Part shown: in pieces, positions 35,063 to 42,914 of the stretch | How positions within the stretch are numbered: the first letter of the stretch is position 1 | How the letters are laid out: each line of letters begins with the position of its first letter | DNA from: TMED27 sp041397865 | Lineage (GTDB): Bacteria; Pseudomonadota; Alphaproteobacteria; Micavibrionales; Micavibrionaceae | Direction: 5' to 3' | DNA: 64,000 bases | NCBI GenBank assembly: GCA_041397865.1 | Contig: JAWKVT010000002.1 | Span: 558,001 to 622,000, forward strand | Notes under the pieces: generated by a model | The model's database searches: none | Seen by the model: only the letters and a program-made list of their open reading frames with translations | What the model was told of the DNA's origin: nothing | Program-made: the position numbers and the translations under genes

Positions 35063-35506
35063 TTATCGATGGCTTGAAGCGTGAGGCGGTTGTCTGGTCA
35101 TCCAAAGCGTTTTGGGAACCTGCTCACCCGGAACCACGGAAAAATCGAACCGTCCGTACAAACGTCTGGCCCCACGATTTGAAGGCGCAACTTGCAGGCG
35201 GCAGGGAAGATTGCTTTGAACGGAAAGCTCCAAAAAACGGTTGAGAAGCCCGCTGCCTATCCCTTCGCCCCTACAACCGTCTTTAACATTCAGGTGGCCG
35301 ATCACGATATGTTTGCCCAGATGGTTGTGTTTAAATTTCCCAATGCCGACACCTTCGATGCGCTCGTTATTGACGCACTTGAAGGCAATAATATCGTCTG
35401 TGCGATCACTGAAGCGGGAAAACGCATCGCGAACACTCTGCGGAAGCCACATCAGGGCCGCAATTTCATCAAATTCCCAAGGCTGTGCGAGCTGATATAT
35501 AAGCAT
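35063..35506 (-). CDS. GNAT family N-acetyltransferase
   Basis: 147 residues. The acetyl-CoA P-loop is KDGCRGEGIGSGLLNRFLEL (Q/R-x-x-G-x-G/A pattern), preceded by the beta-strand HIVIGHLNVK and followed by APSNRGARRLYGRFDF, as in ordinary GNAT proteins. The substrate is unknown. The Xre-type regulator gene lies 38 bases upstream on the same strand, so they may be co-transcribed. Confidence 0.85.
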   Translation of the reverse strand: MLIYQLAQPWEFDEIAALMWLPQSVRDAFSRFSDRTDDIIAFKCVNNERIEGVGIGKFKHNHLGKHIVIGHLNVKDGCRGEGIGSGLLNRFLELSVQSNLPCRLQVAPSNRGARRLYGRFDFSVVPGEQVPKTLWMTRQPPHASSHR

Positions 35507-35544
35507 ATATGTTTATGTAAACTATATAGGTGTGATTGTCAAAT

Positions 35545-35859
35545 TTAAGCCAGCATTCCAACGCTGACGCCCAAAACCTCAGCCAAAGATTTCATCGCGC
35601 GCAATGACCCGTCTTTCTTCCCCGTTTCAATTTCGGTGAGATATGGGCGGGAAATCCCGGCGCGGTCGGCCAGATCCTTTTGCGTCAGCCCGCGAAATTT
35701 GCGCAAAATCTTCACCGGGCTTTCTTCCCGCGCCGTCAGCGCATCCAAAACTTCATCAGGCAGGTCGTCATTCTTCCCACCACTCACCATATCACGGTAA
35801 TCATGTAAGGGAACAAGAACATAAGGTTTACCCTGAATGTGCAAAAGATCATACTTCAT
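35545..35859 (-). CDS. Xre-family helix-turn-helix protein, antitoxin-like
   Basis: 104 residues. The C-terminal helix-turn-helix reads FRGLTQKDLADRAGISRPYL with TEIETGKKDGSLRAMKSLAE. The N-terminal half has a short Phd/RelB-like strand, GKPYVLVPLHDYRDMV. This layout is common in antitoxins that autoregulate a type II module, but no RelE-like toxin gene adjoins; the neighbours are a GNAT gene and an LpxR-like gene. It may be an orphan regulator. Confidence 0.82.
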   Translation of the reverse strand: MKYDLLHIQGKPYVLVPLHDYRDMVSGGKNDDLPDEVLDALTAREESPVKILRKFRGLTQKDLADRAGISRPYLTEIETGKKDGSLRAMKSLAEVLGVSVGMLA

Positions 35860-35894
35860 GAATCAGATGATACAGGCCCGCAGCGACATTGTCA

Positions 35895-36941
35895 TTAAAA
35901 CCTTGTAGAAAGCGTCATCGCGCCAAAAACGCTTCTGCCGTCTTGCCCGTCAAATTCTTTGGAGCGGGCATTGAGGGAATAAGACAGGCGGTAATCGCCA
36001 ATGGTGAAGGCAACGCCCGCCGTGGCATCGCCCACCAGCGGTTTTTTATCCACGCTATGGCTGTCGGAAAATGTGTTGCCATCCAGAAAAATATTTCGCG
36101 CAACCGCTCGTCCATCAAGCCCCGCAAACATATACCAGCTCCACCCCTGATCGGGTGTTTCAAAGTATCCGCTGCCGGGCATCGCCGGGCGCACACGCGG
36201 CGGCGTATCCTGAAAACGGTCCTGATAGGGACCAAAGGTAAAACTCAGCCCCGCCCCGGCATAGGTGTAAACATTGCCGAGCGAAACATTTACATTCGGC
36301 TCCACCCCGAAATGAAAATCCCCGATGGTTTTGCTCAGAGCCACCGGCCAGCGCCGCTGCCCAGAAAGGATCAGCCCCGGCTCAAAATTAAGCTGGTTCT
36401 CCCATCCTTTCGGTGTCGGCGAATCTGTAACATGTTTATGAATGAATTTTTGCGCCTGTTCGCCCAGTGCTTCGGGGCCGACAACGCCAAGGGTTAGCTC
36501 CAGCTCGTCAATATGGTTGTTTTCAAATGTGGACAGGCCGACAGAACCGTAAAGAAACGCCGCCCATGGCCGGTCGCTGTCCTGATTGGCGCGCAGGCGG
36601 ATATTCTCAGGCGTATAGATATTCTGCCCCAACGTAAAAAATGTGCTGGTCGTGGCGTTCAAGTCGAATGTTGGAACGGCGTCCGCCATCTCGTCAAGCA
36701 TGTCCGGCACAGGCGTATTGACGTTAAACCACGTAAGACGCACCCCGCTAGTATAAAACTGATCCGTCCCTCCGCCAATAGAATCATTTTCAACCGACAG
36801 GCTGACAAAGTTTTTATCCTCGGAGTTTTTCATCCGCGCCGCCACCTCTTCTTCAACGGAAGAGGTCTGCGCTGCCGCCGCGCCAAACATGGAAAACCAT
36901 GCAGCGAAGAAGATTAACTGTTTTGCTGTCGCACGTATCAT
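35895..36941 (-). CDS. LpxR-like outer-membrane protein (DUF2219)
   Basis: 348 residues from the ATG at 36939-36941, which starts a clear signal peptide (KQLIFFAAWFSMFGAAAA). LpxR is an outer-membrane barrel that removes the 3' acyloxyacyl chain of lipid A. Family marks include LSVENDSIGGGTDQFYTSGVRLTW (the N-terminal ND-x6-D-x-x-Y-T-x-G pattern), GQNIYTPENIRL, DRPWAAFLY, and the final strand ending in LSTRF. Whether it deacylates lipid A here is not known. Its start lies only 15 bases from the divergent esterase start. Confidence 0.85.
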   Translation of the reverse strand: MIRATAKQLIFFAAWFSMFGAAAAQTSSVEEEVAARMKNSEDKNFVSLSVENDSIGGGTDQFYTSGVRLTWFNVNTPVPDMLDEMADAVPTFDLNATTSTFFTLGQNIYTPENIRLRANQDSDRPWAAFLYGSVGLSTFENNHIDELELTLGVVGPEALGEQAQKFIHKHVTDSPTPKGWENQLNFEPGLILSGQRRWPVALSKTIGDFHFGVEPNVNVSLGNVYTYAGAGLSFTFGPYQDRFQDTPPRVRPAMPGSGYFETPDQGWSWYMFAGLDGRAVARNIFLDGNTFSDSHSVDKKPLVGDATAGVAFTIGDYRLSYSLNARSKEFDGQDGRSVFGAMTLSTRF

Positions 36942-36956
36942 GATAGAGCCTATAGC

Positions 36957-37604
36957 ATGATTGAAGGGCAAATAGATAACATTTATGAGCAGGGGCCGGA
37001 AAACCCGCAGAGTTTGGTCATCCTGCTCCACGGGCTGGGGTCAAACGGGCAGGACCTCATTTCGCTGGCACCCTACTGGGCCAAGGCGCTGCCCGAAACG
37101 CTCTTCATTTCTCCCGATGCGCCCTTTGCCTGTGATATGGTCCCGCCGGGCTATCCAAATTCCTATCAATGGTTTTCATTGCAGGATCGTGACCCGGATA
37201 AAATTTTAGCGGGCGTCAAAACCGCCGCGCCGATTTTGGATGAATTTATCACCCGGCAAATCGAGAAATATAATGTGTCGGCGCAGAAGGTCGCCCTTGT
37301 TGGTTTTTCACAAGGCACGATGATGAGCCTGTATGTCGGTACGCATTACAAAGAGCCGCTCGCCGGTATCATGGGGTTCTCCGGCGCAATGGTCAGCGCC
37401 CCCGGCCCGAACAAAATTCCCGTCCGCCTCATCCACGGCGAGGCTGATGATGTTGTCCCGGTAGAGGCATATCACCATGCGCGCGAAATTTTACAGCGCG
37501 AAGGTTTCGAAGTCACGGGCCACACCACTCCAAACCTGCCCCATTCTATTGATGAAAAAGGCATAGAGTCTGCTAGCGGTTTTCTCTACCTTGTACTTTC
37601 ATAA
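36957..37604 (+). CDS. Phospholipase/carboxylesterase family alpha/beta hydrolase
   Basis: 215 residues. Standard alpha/beta hydrolase: oxyanion segment VILLHGLGSNGQDLISLAPY, nucleophile S118 in VGFSQGTMM, acid D164 in HGEADDVVP, and H196 in LPHSIDEKG. This fits the acyl-protein-thioesterase-like carboxylesterase group of short serine esterases. Cytoplasmic, no signal peptide. It runs divergently from the LpxR-like gene; a shared lipid theme is suggestive but unproven. Confidence 0.92.
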   Translation: MIEGQIDNIYEQGPENPQSLVILLHGLGSNGQDLISLAPYWAKALPETLFISPDAPFACDMVPPGYPNSYQWFSLQDRDPDKILAGVKTAAPILDEFITRQIEKYNVSAQKVALVGFSQGTMMSLYVGTHYKEPLAGIMGFSGAMVSAPGPNKIPVRLIHGEADDVVPVEAYHHAREILQREGFEVTGHTTPNLPHSIDEKGIESASGFLYLVLS

Positions 37605-37932
37605 ACTTATTGATTTTAGAGTCTTATGAGAGGTTTCTCAGAAAAAGATTCAAAAAAAATGCGCTGCGCTGCAATGTAAAAAACTGCGCTTTGAACACCG
37701 CCGTATAACGTCCTGATAATATTTAAAATAGCACCGCAGCATAAAAATAATGCAATGCGGAAATTGATGTGATGCAGCATAAAGCCCGCGGATTTCCTTA
37801 GGTGGAGGGCAAATTTATGGTATAATGAAGGTATCAGATACGCGAGGTCTGACCGACTCTGCCCAGACAGAGTTCATATTTTTTATCAGGCCTCCAGCCG
37901 TGGTCAACGGAAGATGAAAGGAGTGTGGTCTG
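37605..37932. other. Intergenic region with structured leader of the HNH gene
   Basis: 328 bases without an ORF. It holds a good extended -10 promoter (see separate entry), then about 100 bases before the HNH ATG. The leader can fold ACTCTG (37856-37861) against CAGAGT (37868-37873), followed by ATTTTTTATC, and again CCGT with ACGG around 37887-37901. The left part is AT-rich with GCAGCATAAA present twice. Confidence 0.4.
37818..37826 (+). promoter_or_regulatory. Extended -10 promoter of the HNH gene
   Basis: TGGTATAAT is a perfect extended -10 element. The -35 region (around 37798, TTAGGT) is poor, as usual for extended -10 promoters. Expected start near 37833 gives a leader of about 100 bases. 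Confidence 0.5.
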
Positions 37933-38514
37933 ATGGAAGCTGCGATGCCTCAGGGGACGCCGTTGGAAAAATGTCCCGCTTTGATACTGAATGCCGATTA
38001 CAGGCCTTTGAGCTATTTCCCTTTATCCATTTGGCCTTGGCAGGAAGCTGTTAAGGCCATTTTTAGAGATAGCGTCACAGTGATATCGGAGTATGAAAGG
38101 ATCGTCAGATCACCGAGTTTTGAAATGAAGCTGCCGAGTGTATTGGCGTTAAAAGAATACGTACCGATAGCCAGAAGCCCGGCCTTTACAAGGTTTAATG
38201 TATTCCTGCGCGATAAATGGCAATGCCAGTATTGCAGCAGTAAACATAGGACGCATGAATTGACTTTCGATCATGTGATACCGCGCTCGCGGGGCGGGCG
38301 TACAAATTGGGAGAATATCGTGGCGGCGTGCCAGACATGCAACACAAAAAAAGGCAACGCCATGCCGCATGAAGTGAATATGTATCCGGTCCACGAACCT
38401 CGGCAGCCCTCGCTGTATGAGCTTCAGGATCAGGGAAGAAGGTTTCCCCCGAACTTTCTGCATAAAAGCTGGGGAGACTTTCTTTACTGGGATACGGAAT
38501 TGGAAGAATTGTAA
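37933..38514 (+). CDS. HNH endonuclease family protein
   Basis: 193 residues. The HNH domain spans about 93-142: zinc pairs C98/C101 (CQYC) and C133/C136 (CQTC), with FDHVIPRSRGG carrying D113-H114 and N128 in WENIV. The N-terminal half (LILNADYRPLSYFPLSIWPW) and the tail RRFPPNFLHKSWGDFLYWDT match a widely conserved alphaproteobacterial HNH protein that is not part of a restriction system. AGGAG lies 9 bases before the ATG. Substrate unknown. Confidence 0.9.
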   Translation: MEAAMPQGTPLEKCPALILNADYRPLSYFPLSIWPWQEAVKAIFRDSVTVISEYERIVRSPSFEMKLPSVLALKEYVPIARSPAFTRFNVFLRDKWQCQYCSSKHRTHELTFDHVIPRSRGGRTNWENIVAACQTCNTKKGNAMPHEVNMYPVHEPRQPSLYELQDQGRRFPPNFLHKSWGDFLYWDTELEEL

Positions 38515-38629
38515 AAACAGGTTTCGGCCTTGCTACGGAGAACGGTTTAGAAATTTAAGCTCCTTTAGCATCGTCGGGAAAGCGCGGGAGAGGTTTCCGC
38601 AAGTAAACGTGCAACGAAAGGAGTATATT

Positions 38630-38983
38630 ATGTTTAATCACCTTACAAATCTTGCACATACACGTTCGATCACAGGTGCGATAGGTTTCTACCTGTTTCA
38701 CATTATCCTGCTGGTCGGTTTGTCAACCTTCCTGGGTCACTATTTGGTGACTTTGGGTGTGATTGATGGCGTAGTCGGAAGCTTTTTCGATGGCGGCTCA
38801 ATCCATACGATGATTGGCGCGGTCTGGACTCTGGTTCTGGGCAGCACGATCCTCCACGGTAAAAAGTTGACAGGTGACATCATGTCCGTCGTGATCATGT
38901 TTCTGGGCGTATATCTCGCCTATGAAGTGAACGTGATGCTGGGTATGGTGATCGTGTCTTACCTGACTACATTGGGTAAGTAA
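38630..38983 (+). CDS. Small membrane protein with GFYLFH motif
   Basis: 117 residues from the ATG at 38630, with AAAGGAG at 38617-38623. Four hydrophobic segments are predicted: GAIGFYLFHIILLVGLSTFL, VIDGVVGSFFDGG region, HTMIGAVWTLVLGSTIL, and a C-terminal pair ending in LGMVIVSYLTTLG. The first segment resembles the 41-residue protein coded at 40056-40181. A strong terminator follows 19 bases after the stop. No function known. Confidence 0.75.
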   Translation: MFNHLTNLAHTRSITGAIGFYLFHIILLVGLSTFLGHYLVTLGVIDGVVGSFFDGGSIHTMIGAVWTLVLGSTILHGKKLTGDIMSVVIMFLGVYLAYEVNVMLGMVIVSYLTTLGK

Positions 38984-39002
38984 CCTAATAAATATTGAGA
39001 AG

Positions 39003-39036
39003 AGCCGGGGTGGCGAATGCGCCCCGGCTTTTTATT
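39003..39036 (+). terminator. Rho-independent terminator after the GFYLFH protein
   Basis: AGCCGGGG (39003-39010) pairs with CCCCGGCT (39022-39029), loop 11 bases, then TTTTTATTTT. It ends exactly where the convergent hypothetical gene stops. Confidence 0.85.
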
Positions 39037-39394
39037 TTATGACAATGTCGTTTGTTTGGCTGTTGTTTTGTAAAATTTTTTGAGTTCTAGCCACCAATGT
39101 TCGCATGTCAAGCATATCAACAAATTCATTCGCTATTCGGGGATCTTCGCGTAACTGCGCGATAATGGCGTCAAATAATTTTTGGGGATCGTCAGGGCTG
39201 CCGGGAGCCGGGTCGTTCATGGCAATTGCAACCCACTCTTGGGCAGCATCCAAATGCGAATATCTTGCCTGCGTACGAATTTCACGCAAATAAGCGGATT
39301 TAACCGGCCCCTGATTCTGTTCGGATGTCTGTGAATCAATCCATCGCTCTACATCGCGAAAAGAGGCGAATAGCTGCTTTTTTAATGTCCCCAT
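39032..39394 (-). CDS. Hypothetical protein, 120 residues, next to an IS200 end
   Basis: A helical, acidic, soluble protein (DAAQEWVAIAMNDPAPGSP, then LFDAIIAQLREDPRIANEF) that I cannot assign. Its ATG at 39392-39394 lies about 15-20 bases from the left end of the IS200-like element, and no ribosome site is visible between them. The element has probably separated the gene from its own promoter and leader. The true start might once have lain further upstream. Confidence 0.5.
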   Translation of the reverse strand: MGTLKKQLFASFRDVERWIDSQTSEQNQGPVKSAYLREIRTQARYSHLDAAQEWVAIAMNDPAPGSPDDPQKLFDAIIAQLREDPRIANEFVDMLDMRTLVARTQKILQNNSQTNDIVIK

Positions 39395-39404
39395 CGGGGA
39401 TGGT

Positions 39405-39912
39405 TAAAATCCCTCGCCTTCAGGCGAAGAGAAGTTTATACCTGTCGCTATGCGACGTTATACGATAGGCAGCCACACGAAGACGGATTTAAAAGTGCAC
39501 CTGATCTGGGTTCCAAAGTACCGGAAGAGGGTGATGACAGGCGAGGTGGCGGTGCGCACCAGAGATGTTCTGCGCCAGATAGCCATGGAGCACGAGCTTG
39601 AGATTATAACCGGGAAGGTCGCGAGCGATCATGTGCACATGTTTATTGGCTATCGTCCGACGCAGAATATAAGTCAGATCGTGCAATGGCTCAAAGGCAT
39701 AAGCTCGCGGATTTTACTCTCTGAGTTTGCGCATTTGCGCAAGCAGTTCTGGGGCAGACATTTCTGGGCGCGTGGGTACTGCGCTATCAGTTCCGGAAAT
39801 ATCACAGATGAGATGATCCAGAAATATATCGAGGAACAAGAAGGGGAGCCGGTAGAGGACAGTCGATTTACAATCGACCCCTAACTAACCCCTCGCCTTA
39901 TAGGCGAGGGTT
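39405..39912 (+). mobile_element. IS200-like insertion sequence
   Basis: A single Y1 transposase gene flanked by subterminal hairpins. The left end carries CCCTCGCCT (39411-39419) paired with AGGCGA; the right end carries CCCTCGCCT (39890-39898), TAT and AGGCGAGGG (39902-39910), a perfect 9-base stem. A further hairpin GTCGATT/AATCGAC lies at 39862-39878. No terminal inverted repeats or target duplication, as expected for IS200/IS605 elements. Exact ends are approximate. Confidence 0.85.
39450..39884 (+). CDS. tnpA: IS200/IS605 family Y1 transposase TnpA
   Basis: 144 residues, full length for TnpA of IS200. It cuts and joins single-stranded DNA. The HUH pair is H61-V-H63 (ASDHVHMFIGY) and the catalytic Tyr is Y126 in EMIQKYIEEQ; LIWVPKYRKRV at the N-terminus and FWGRHFWARGYCA are standard. 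No frameshift is seen, so the element may still be active. There is no TnpB partner. The ribosome site is very weak, as is usual for IS200, where expression is kept low. Confidence 0.94.
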   Translation: MRRYTIGSHTKTDLKVHLIWVPKYRKRVMTGEVAVRTRDVLRQIAMEHELEIITGKVASDHVHMFIGYRPTQNISQIVQWLKGISSRILLSEFAHLRKQFWGRHFWARGYCAISSGNITDEMIQKYIEEQEGEPVEDSRFTIDP

Positions 39913-40025
39913 GTTCAGTGAATTCCAATCCATGAAAATTTTCTATGTTAATTTTAAGGCTATGTAAAGTGAAAATATTAAAACCATTGACATTCTGCGG
40001 GTTTCCACGCTATGAACGCCCCTTG

Positions 40026-40031
40026 TATAAT
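40026..40031 (+). promoter_or_regulatory. Possible -10 element of the 41-residue membrane protein gene
   Basis: TATAAT lies 24 bases before the ATG at 40056. A weak -35 candidate (TTCCAC at 40003-40008) gives a 17-base spacer. A TTGACA further left (39987-39992) is too distant. Confidence 0.35.
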
Positions 40032-40055
40032 TTTTGAGTAAGGGGTTTTCAGGCC

Positions 40056-40181
40056 ATGTTTGACGATTTATTTGATTTTGGAAAAAAGCGCACGCTGAAA
40101 CAATCTATCGGTTTCTTTATTTTCCACTCCGCTTTGGTGCTTGGTGTAATGGCCGGCTTAACCCTTATGGGTGCGTCTTAA
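40056..40181 (+). CDS. Very small membrane protein, GFFIFH motif
   Basis: 41 residues, MFDDLFDFGKKRTLKQ followed by one membrane helix (SIGFFIFHSALVLGVMAGL) and a short tail. A TATAAT lies 24 bases upstream and AGGCC just before the ATG. The helix matches the first helix of the 117-residue protein at 38630 at R-x(4)-IGF-[FY]-x-FH and following Leu/Val/Gly positions. The last 24 bases overlap the convergent dsbB 3' end. Small proteins with this pattern occur in other alphaproteobacteria, to my recollection. Confidence 0.6.
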   Translation: MFDDLFDFGKKRTLKQSIGFFIFHSALVLGVMAGLTLMGAS

Positions 40182-40685
40182 GAGATAAACGCTGAGCGCG
40201 CAAACAACAGCAAGGCCGAAGCACAACAATACGTTATAATTCGCCATCGAAAGGCCGAGGATCGGGTCCTGCCACGGAATTTCCGCGCAGTTGGCCGTGG
40301 GTGCGCTGAGAATATTTTCTAAAATACTTTGCGGCTCATCCCTGAAATGCGGCACTGCGCACCCCTCAACCGCAGATTTCCACCACTTTTGTTCCACCCC
40401 CGTATGGTAAAACGCAATCCCGCTATTGATCAGAAATGTAACCCCGCTCACCCCGATCATCAGACGCGGTAGCGGTGGAAAACGCTTTTTAAGCGCAAGT
40501 CCTGCGGTTCCAAACACAATCACCGCCAGATAGGGAAAGCGCTGGTAAACGCACAGAATGCAAGGCTCCAGCCCCAAAAACACTTCGGACCCCAACGCCG
40601 CCAGCAGGGAGACAACCGAAATAGCCGTAAGGCCCGCCAAAACGGCAACGGGGCGGGAGAGTAATTTGAGGAGCATATTCGTCAT
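40158..40685 (-). CDS. dsbB: Disulfide bond formation protein DsbB family
   Basis: 175 residues with four membrane helices. The quinone-proximal CxxC is C-I-L-C in LEPCILCVYQRFPYLAVI; the second periplasmic Cys pair is C in SAVEGCAVPH and C in PTANCAEIPW. DsbB passes electrons from DsbA to ubiquinone. It lies 3' of the ExoD gene with a 4-base overlap. No dsbA is in the window. Confidence 0.88.
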   Translation of the reverse strand: MTNMLLKLLSRPVAVLAGLTAISVVSLLAALGSEVFLGLEPCILCVYQRFPYLAVIVFGTAGLALKKRFPPLPRLMIGVSGVTFLINSGIAFYHTGVEQKWWKSAVEGCAVPHFRDEPQSILENILSAPTANCAEIPWQDPILGLSMANYNVLLCFGLAVVCALSVYLLRRTHKG

Positions 40686-41308
40686 AAGAAAGACTTGATC
40701 GTTTCTTTAACAACGTCAAGTCCCTCTGTGCCAAGAAAAACCAGAACATACACAATCATACTCACCCATGCCAGCCCCAGTAAAGCGCCGCCCAACACGG
40801 CCAGCCCATCGCGCATAATCACCCCCAGCGCCATAAGCGCAATGCCCATCGCCGGAACGGTGTTGGTCAGCGGCAGAGGGATGCAGATCGACAGCGCCAT
40901 AATCAATCCCGCCACTCCAATGAGGTTTCCAAACGCGCCCTGTGTGATGCCCCCCAGGCGCGGGCGTACGAAGATTTCAATCTTGGTAATAAACGGCAGC
41001 GCGCCATCCAGCATGGCTTCAAACCGCTCCCGCGAGATAGACTTATATTTCATTTTCTCCGGTATCCATATGGAGTGCCGCCCCATCGCTTGCTGCGCTG
41101 TGAGGAAAACCAGCGGCGCGGCGATAATCAAATTGACCCCAAGACCGGGCAGGGGCAGGGCGGCGGGCAGGGCAAAGATAAACAGCAAAAACCCGAAACC
41201 GCGTTCATGCAGCGCCTCCAGCAGATCAAACGTGCAAACTTTTTCGGCGGGCAACGTGGTACGAAGATCTTTAAGAACCTGAGAGATAGGGCGCGGTGTT
41301 TCAGTCAT
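40682..41308 (-). CDS. exoD: ExoD family membrane protein
   Basis: 208 residues from the ATG at 41306-41308; a longer frame has no ribosome site. Family pattern: LLEALHERGFGFLLFIFALP, the LPLPGLGVNLIIAAPLVFLTAQ region, and LSICIPLPLTNTVPAMGIAL followed by a GVIMRDGLAVLGG turn. About four helices. ExoD was linked to exopolysaccharide synthesis and nodulation in Rhizobium, but its molecular role is unclear. Overlaps dsbB by 4 bases. Confidence 0.85.
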   Translation of the reverse strand: MTETPRPISQVLKDLRTTLPAEKVCTFDLLEALHERGFGFLLFIFALPAALPLPGLGVNLIIAAPLVFLTAQQAMGRHSIWIPEKMKYKSISRERFEAMLDGALPFITKIEIFVRPRLGGITQGAFGNLIGVAGLIMALSICIPLPLTNTVPAMGIALMALGVIMRDGLAVLGGALLGLAWVSMIVYVLVFLGTEGLDVVKETIKSFL

Positions 41309-41418
41309 GAAAAACACATTAGCAGACCCCGCACCGCAGGCAAAGCAGGCAAAATTGTTATCCGCACCCGCGCATGTTAAGATGCTTAAATAAGCGGCAT
41401 ATTTTAAAAAGGGACATA

Positions 41419-41940
41419 ATGATGAGCAAAAGAACATTGGCGTTAGTAACCATGATGATGGTGTGTTTCACATTCGGCAGCCAGTTCTCACCCGCACAGG
41501 CGCAGTTCGTTAATAAGCCGCGCAACACAACAAATAAAACCGCCAGCAATACCGCCCTCGAACATGCAAAGCGCGTAGCAACGGCATGCACCCCCGGTAA
41601 GTGGGAAAGCCAGCCCTGTTTAAAGGCCGTATCGGAAAACAACCTTGTCATGCTCGCCAATTACGGTGAAGCGCTCCAGAAGCATAAGAAAAACGAGAGC
41701 TGGGAATTGCTTAAGGACAATTGCGCAGCCTCCACTGCGGCAACCAAAGGTGAGTACCCCGCCTATGCGATGCGCAGCGCCTTTGTCGAATGCGCCAATA
41801 TCATCTACGATATTACCGAAAGCACCCGCATGGTGCCGGACCAGTCGCAATACCAACTGCTCGTCGGCGCAGTGCAATGCCTCGATAAAACCGTGGCTTG
41901 CAACGGCATAGAAAAGGGCCTGACGCGGTATAAAAAATAA
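41419..41940 (+). CDS. Hypothetical secreted protein
   Basis: 173 residues from tandem ATGs at 41419 and 41422 with AAAAGGGA upstream. A signal peptide (RTLALVTMMMVCFTFGSQF, cleavage after PAQA near residue 28) is clear. The mature part is helical with six Cys (TACTPGKW, QPCLKA, DNCAAS, VECANI, VQCLDK and VACNGI) that could pair in the periplasm. No known family. It is followed by 170 bases and another envelope-type protein. Confidence 0.68.
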   Translation: MMSKRTLALVTMMMVCFTFGSQFSPAQAQFVNKPRNTTNKTASNTALEHAKRVATACTPGKWESQPCLKAVSENNLVMLANYGEALQKHKKNESWELLKDNCAASTAATKGEYPAYAMRSAFVECANIIYDITESTRMVPDQSQYQLLVGAVQCLDKTVACNGIEKGLTRYKK

Positions 41941-42128
41941 GCAAAAACAGTGGCTTAAAAGCAAAAACTGAAGCGTCCCGCCTTTTGCTCATGTGAGCCG
42001 CTGTCAGCAAGGCTTTTCGAAGAAAAGTCCCACCCGCCTTTTTTTGCTATTTTGTATTTACATATGTTAAGATAAGGGGTGTGTAAAAGGCCGCACAAAC
42101 GACGGCCATATTGAACGAGGGTGTAAAG

Positions 42129-42914
42129 TTGGCGGGCAGTATTGTAAACCGGCCTCAACAGGCGCTTGATAGAGGCTATTTTAACTTGATGCCGGCTGCC
42201 AGTCTTGCAAGGCAGGCTTTTTCCCGCGCTTCAGGAGGCGATGACAATAGCGAAACTTCCATAATGTCTTTTGATGCCGGGGTGTATAAAATCGGTGGGT
42301 ACGCAGGTCTATCAGCCACAAATCAGCATTTTATCAACCCGAACACAACACTTAATTATACAGTTCGAGCCGGAGGGACAGCGGGCTTTAGCAAAAATGC
42401 AACTGGTTTTTATGCCGGAGGCGCTGCGCGGATAGATCATATTAGCGAAAATGGGGCCGTAAACCACATATCTGCAATGGTTGACGGGCATACTGCCGCT
42501 GGAGTGCGTGCAGATGTGCGTATTGGAACATCACGTGAATTAGACGGTCAGGGGCTTAAGCCCAATCATGTAAAAATTGAGGCTGTAGGACAATTGTACA
42601 AAGGGGAGGCATCAGCTTACGTTTTGGGCACAGCCTCTAAGGAGCTATCTCAAGAGCATAGACTTAGTGGTCATTTTGCCGCTGCCGGAGGGATGGTCGA
42701 TGGCGAAGAATTTTTGGCCGCAGAGGTAGAGTTGCGACGTGGGTTTGATTGCCCAAAAACCTTGCGTACAGTGTTAAAAGAGTGTTCTGTCGGAGCTGGT
42801 GTAACCTATAACTCTCAGGGAAATAATCAAGGAGTCGACTTATCCGGGCGCGGGGTCGTTGTCCAAACTGCTGGTCAGGTCAGTCCTTTTGTTGCGTTTC
42901 GCGCTGGCTTTTAA
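42129..42914 (+). CDS. Hypothetical beta-rich protein, possibly outer-membrane barrel
   Basis: About 261 residues. I use the TTG at 42129 because GAGGG sits 7 bases before it; a TTG at 42111 and an ATG at 42189 are alternatives. After residue ~50 the chain alternates short strands and turns (GVYKIGGYAGLSA, LNYTVRAGGTAGFSKNATGF, AYVLGTASKEL) and ends in VSPFVAFRAGF, with a final Phe, typical of outer-membrane barrels. But no signal peptide is found with any of these starts. Family unknown. Confidence 0.6.
   Translation: MAGSIVNRPQQALDRGYFNLMPAASLARQAFSRASGGDDNSETSIMSFDAGVYKIGGYAGLSATNQHFINPNTTLNYTVRAGGTAGFSKNATGFYAGGAARIDHISENGAVNHISAMVDGHTAAGVRADVRIGTSRELDGQGLKPNHVKIEAVGQLYKGEASAYVLGTASKELSQEHRLSGHFAAAGGMVDGEEFLAAEVELRRGFDCPKTLRTVLKECSVGAGVTYNSQGNNQGVDLSGRGVVVQTAGQVSPFVAFRAGF

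Noticed and set aside
37933..38514. HNH protein as part of a defence island
   Set aside because: The protein matches a widely conserved housekeeping-like alphaproteobacterial HNH family and has no defence genes beside it.
40740..41282. A plus-strand frame of ~180 residues opposite exoD
   Set aside because: Antisense to a recognised ExoD family gene; Pro/Ser/Arg-rich with no motif.
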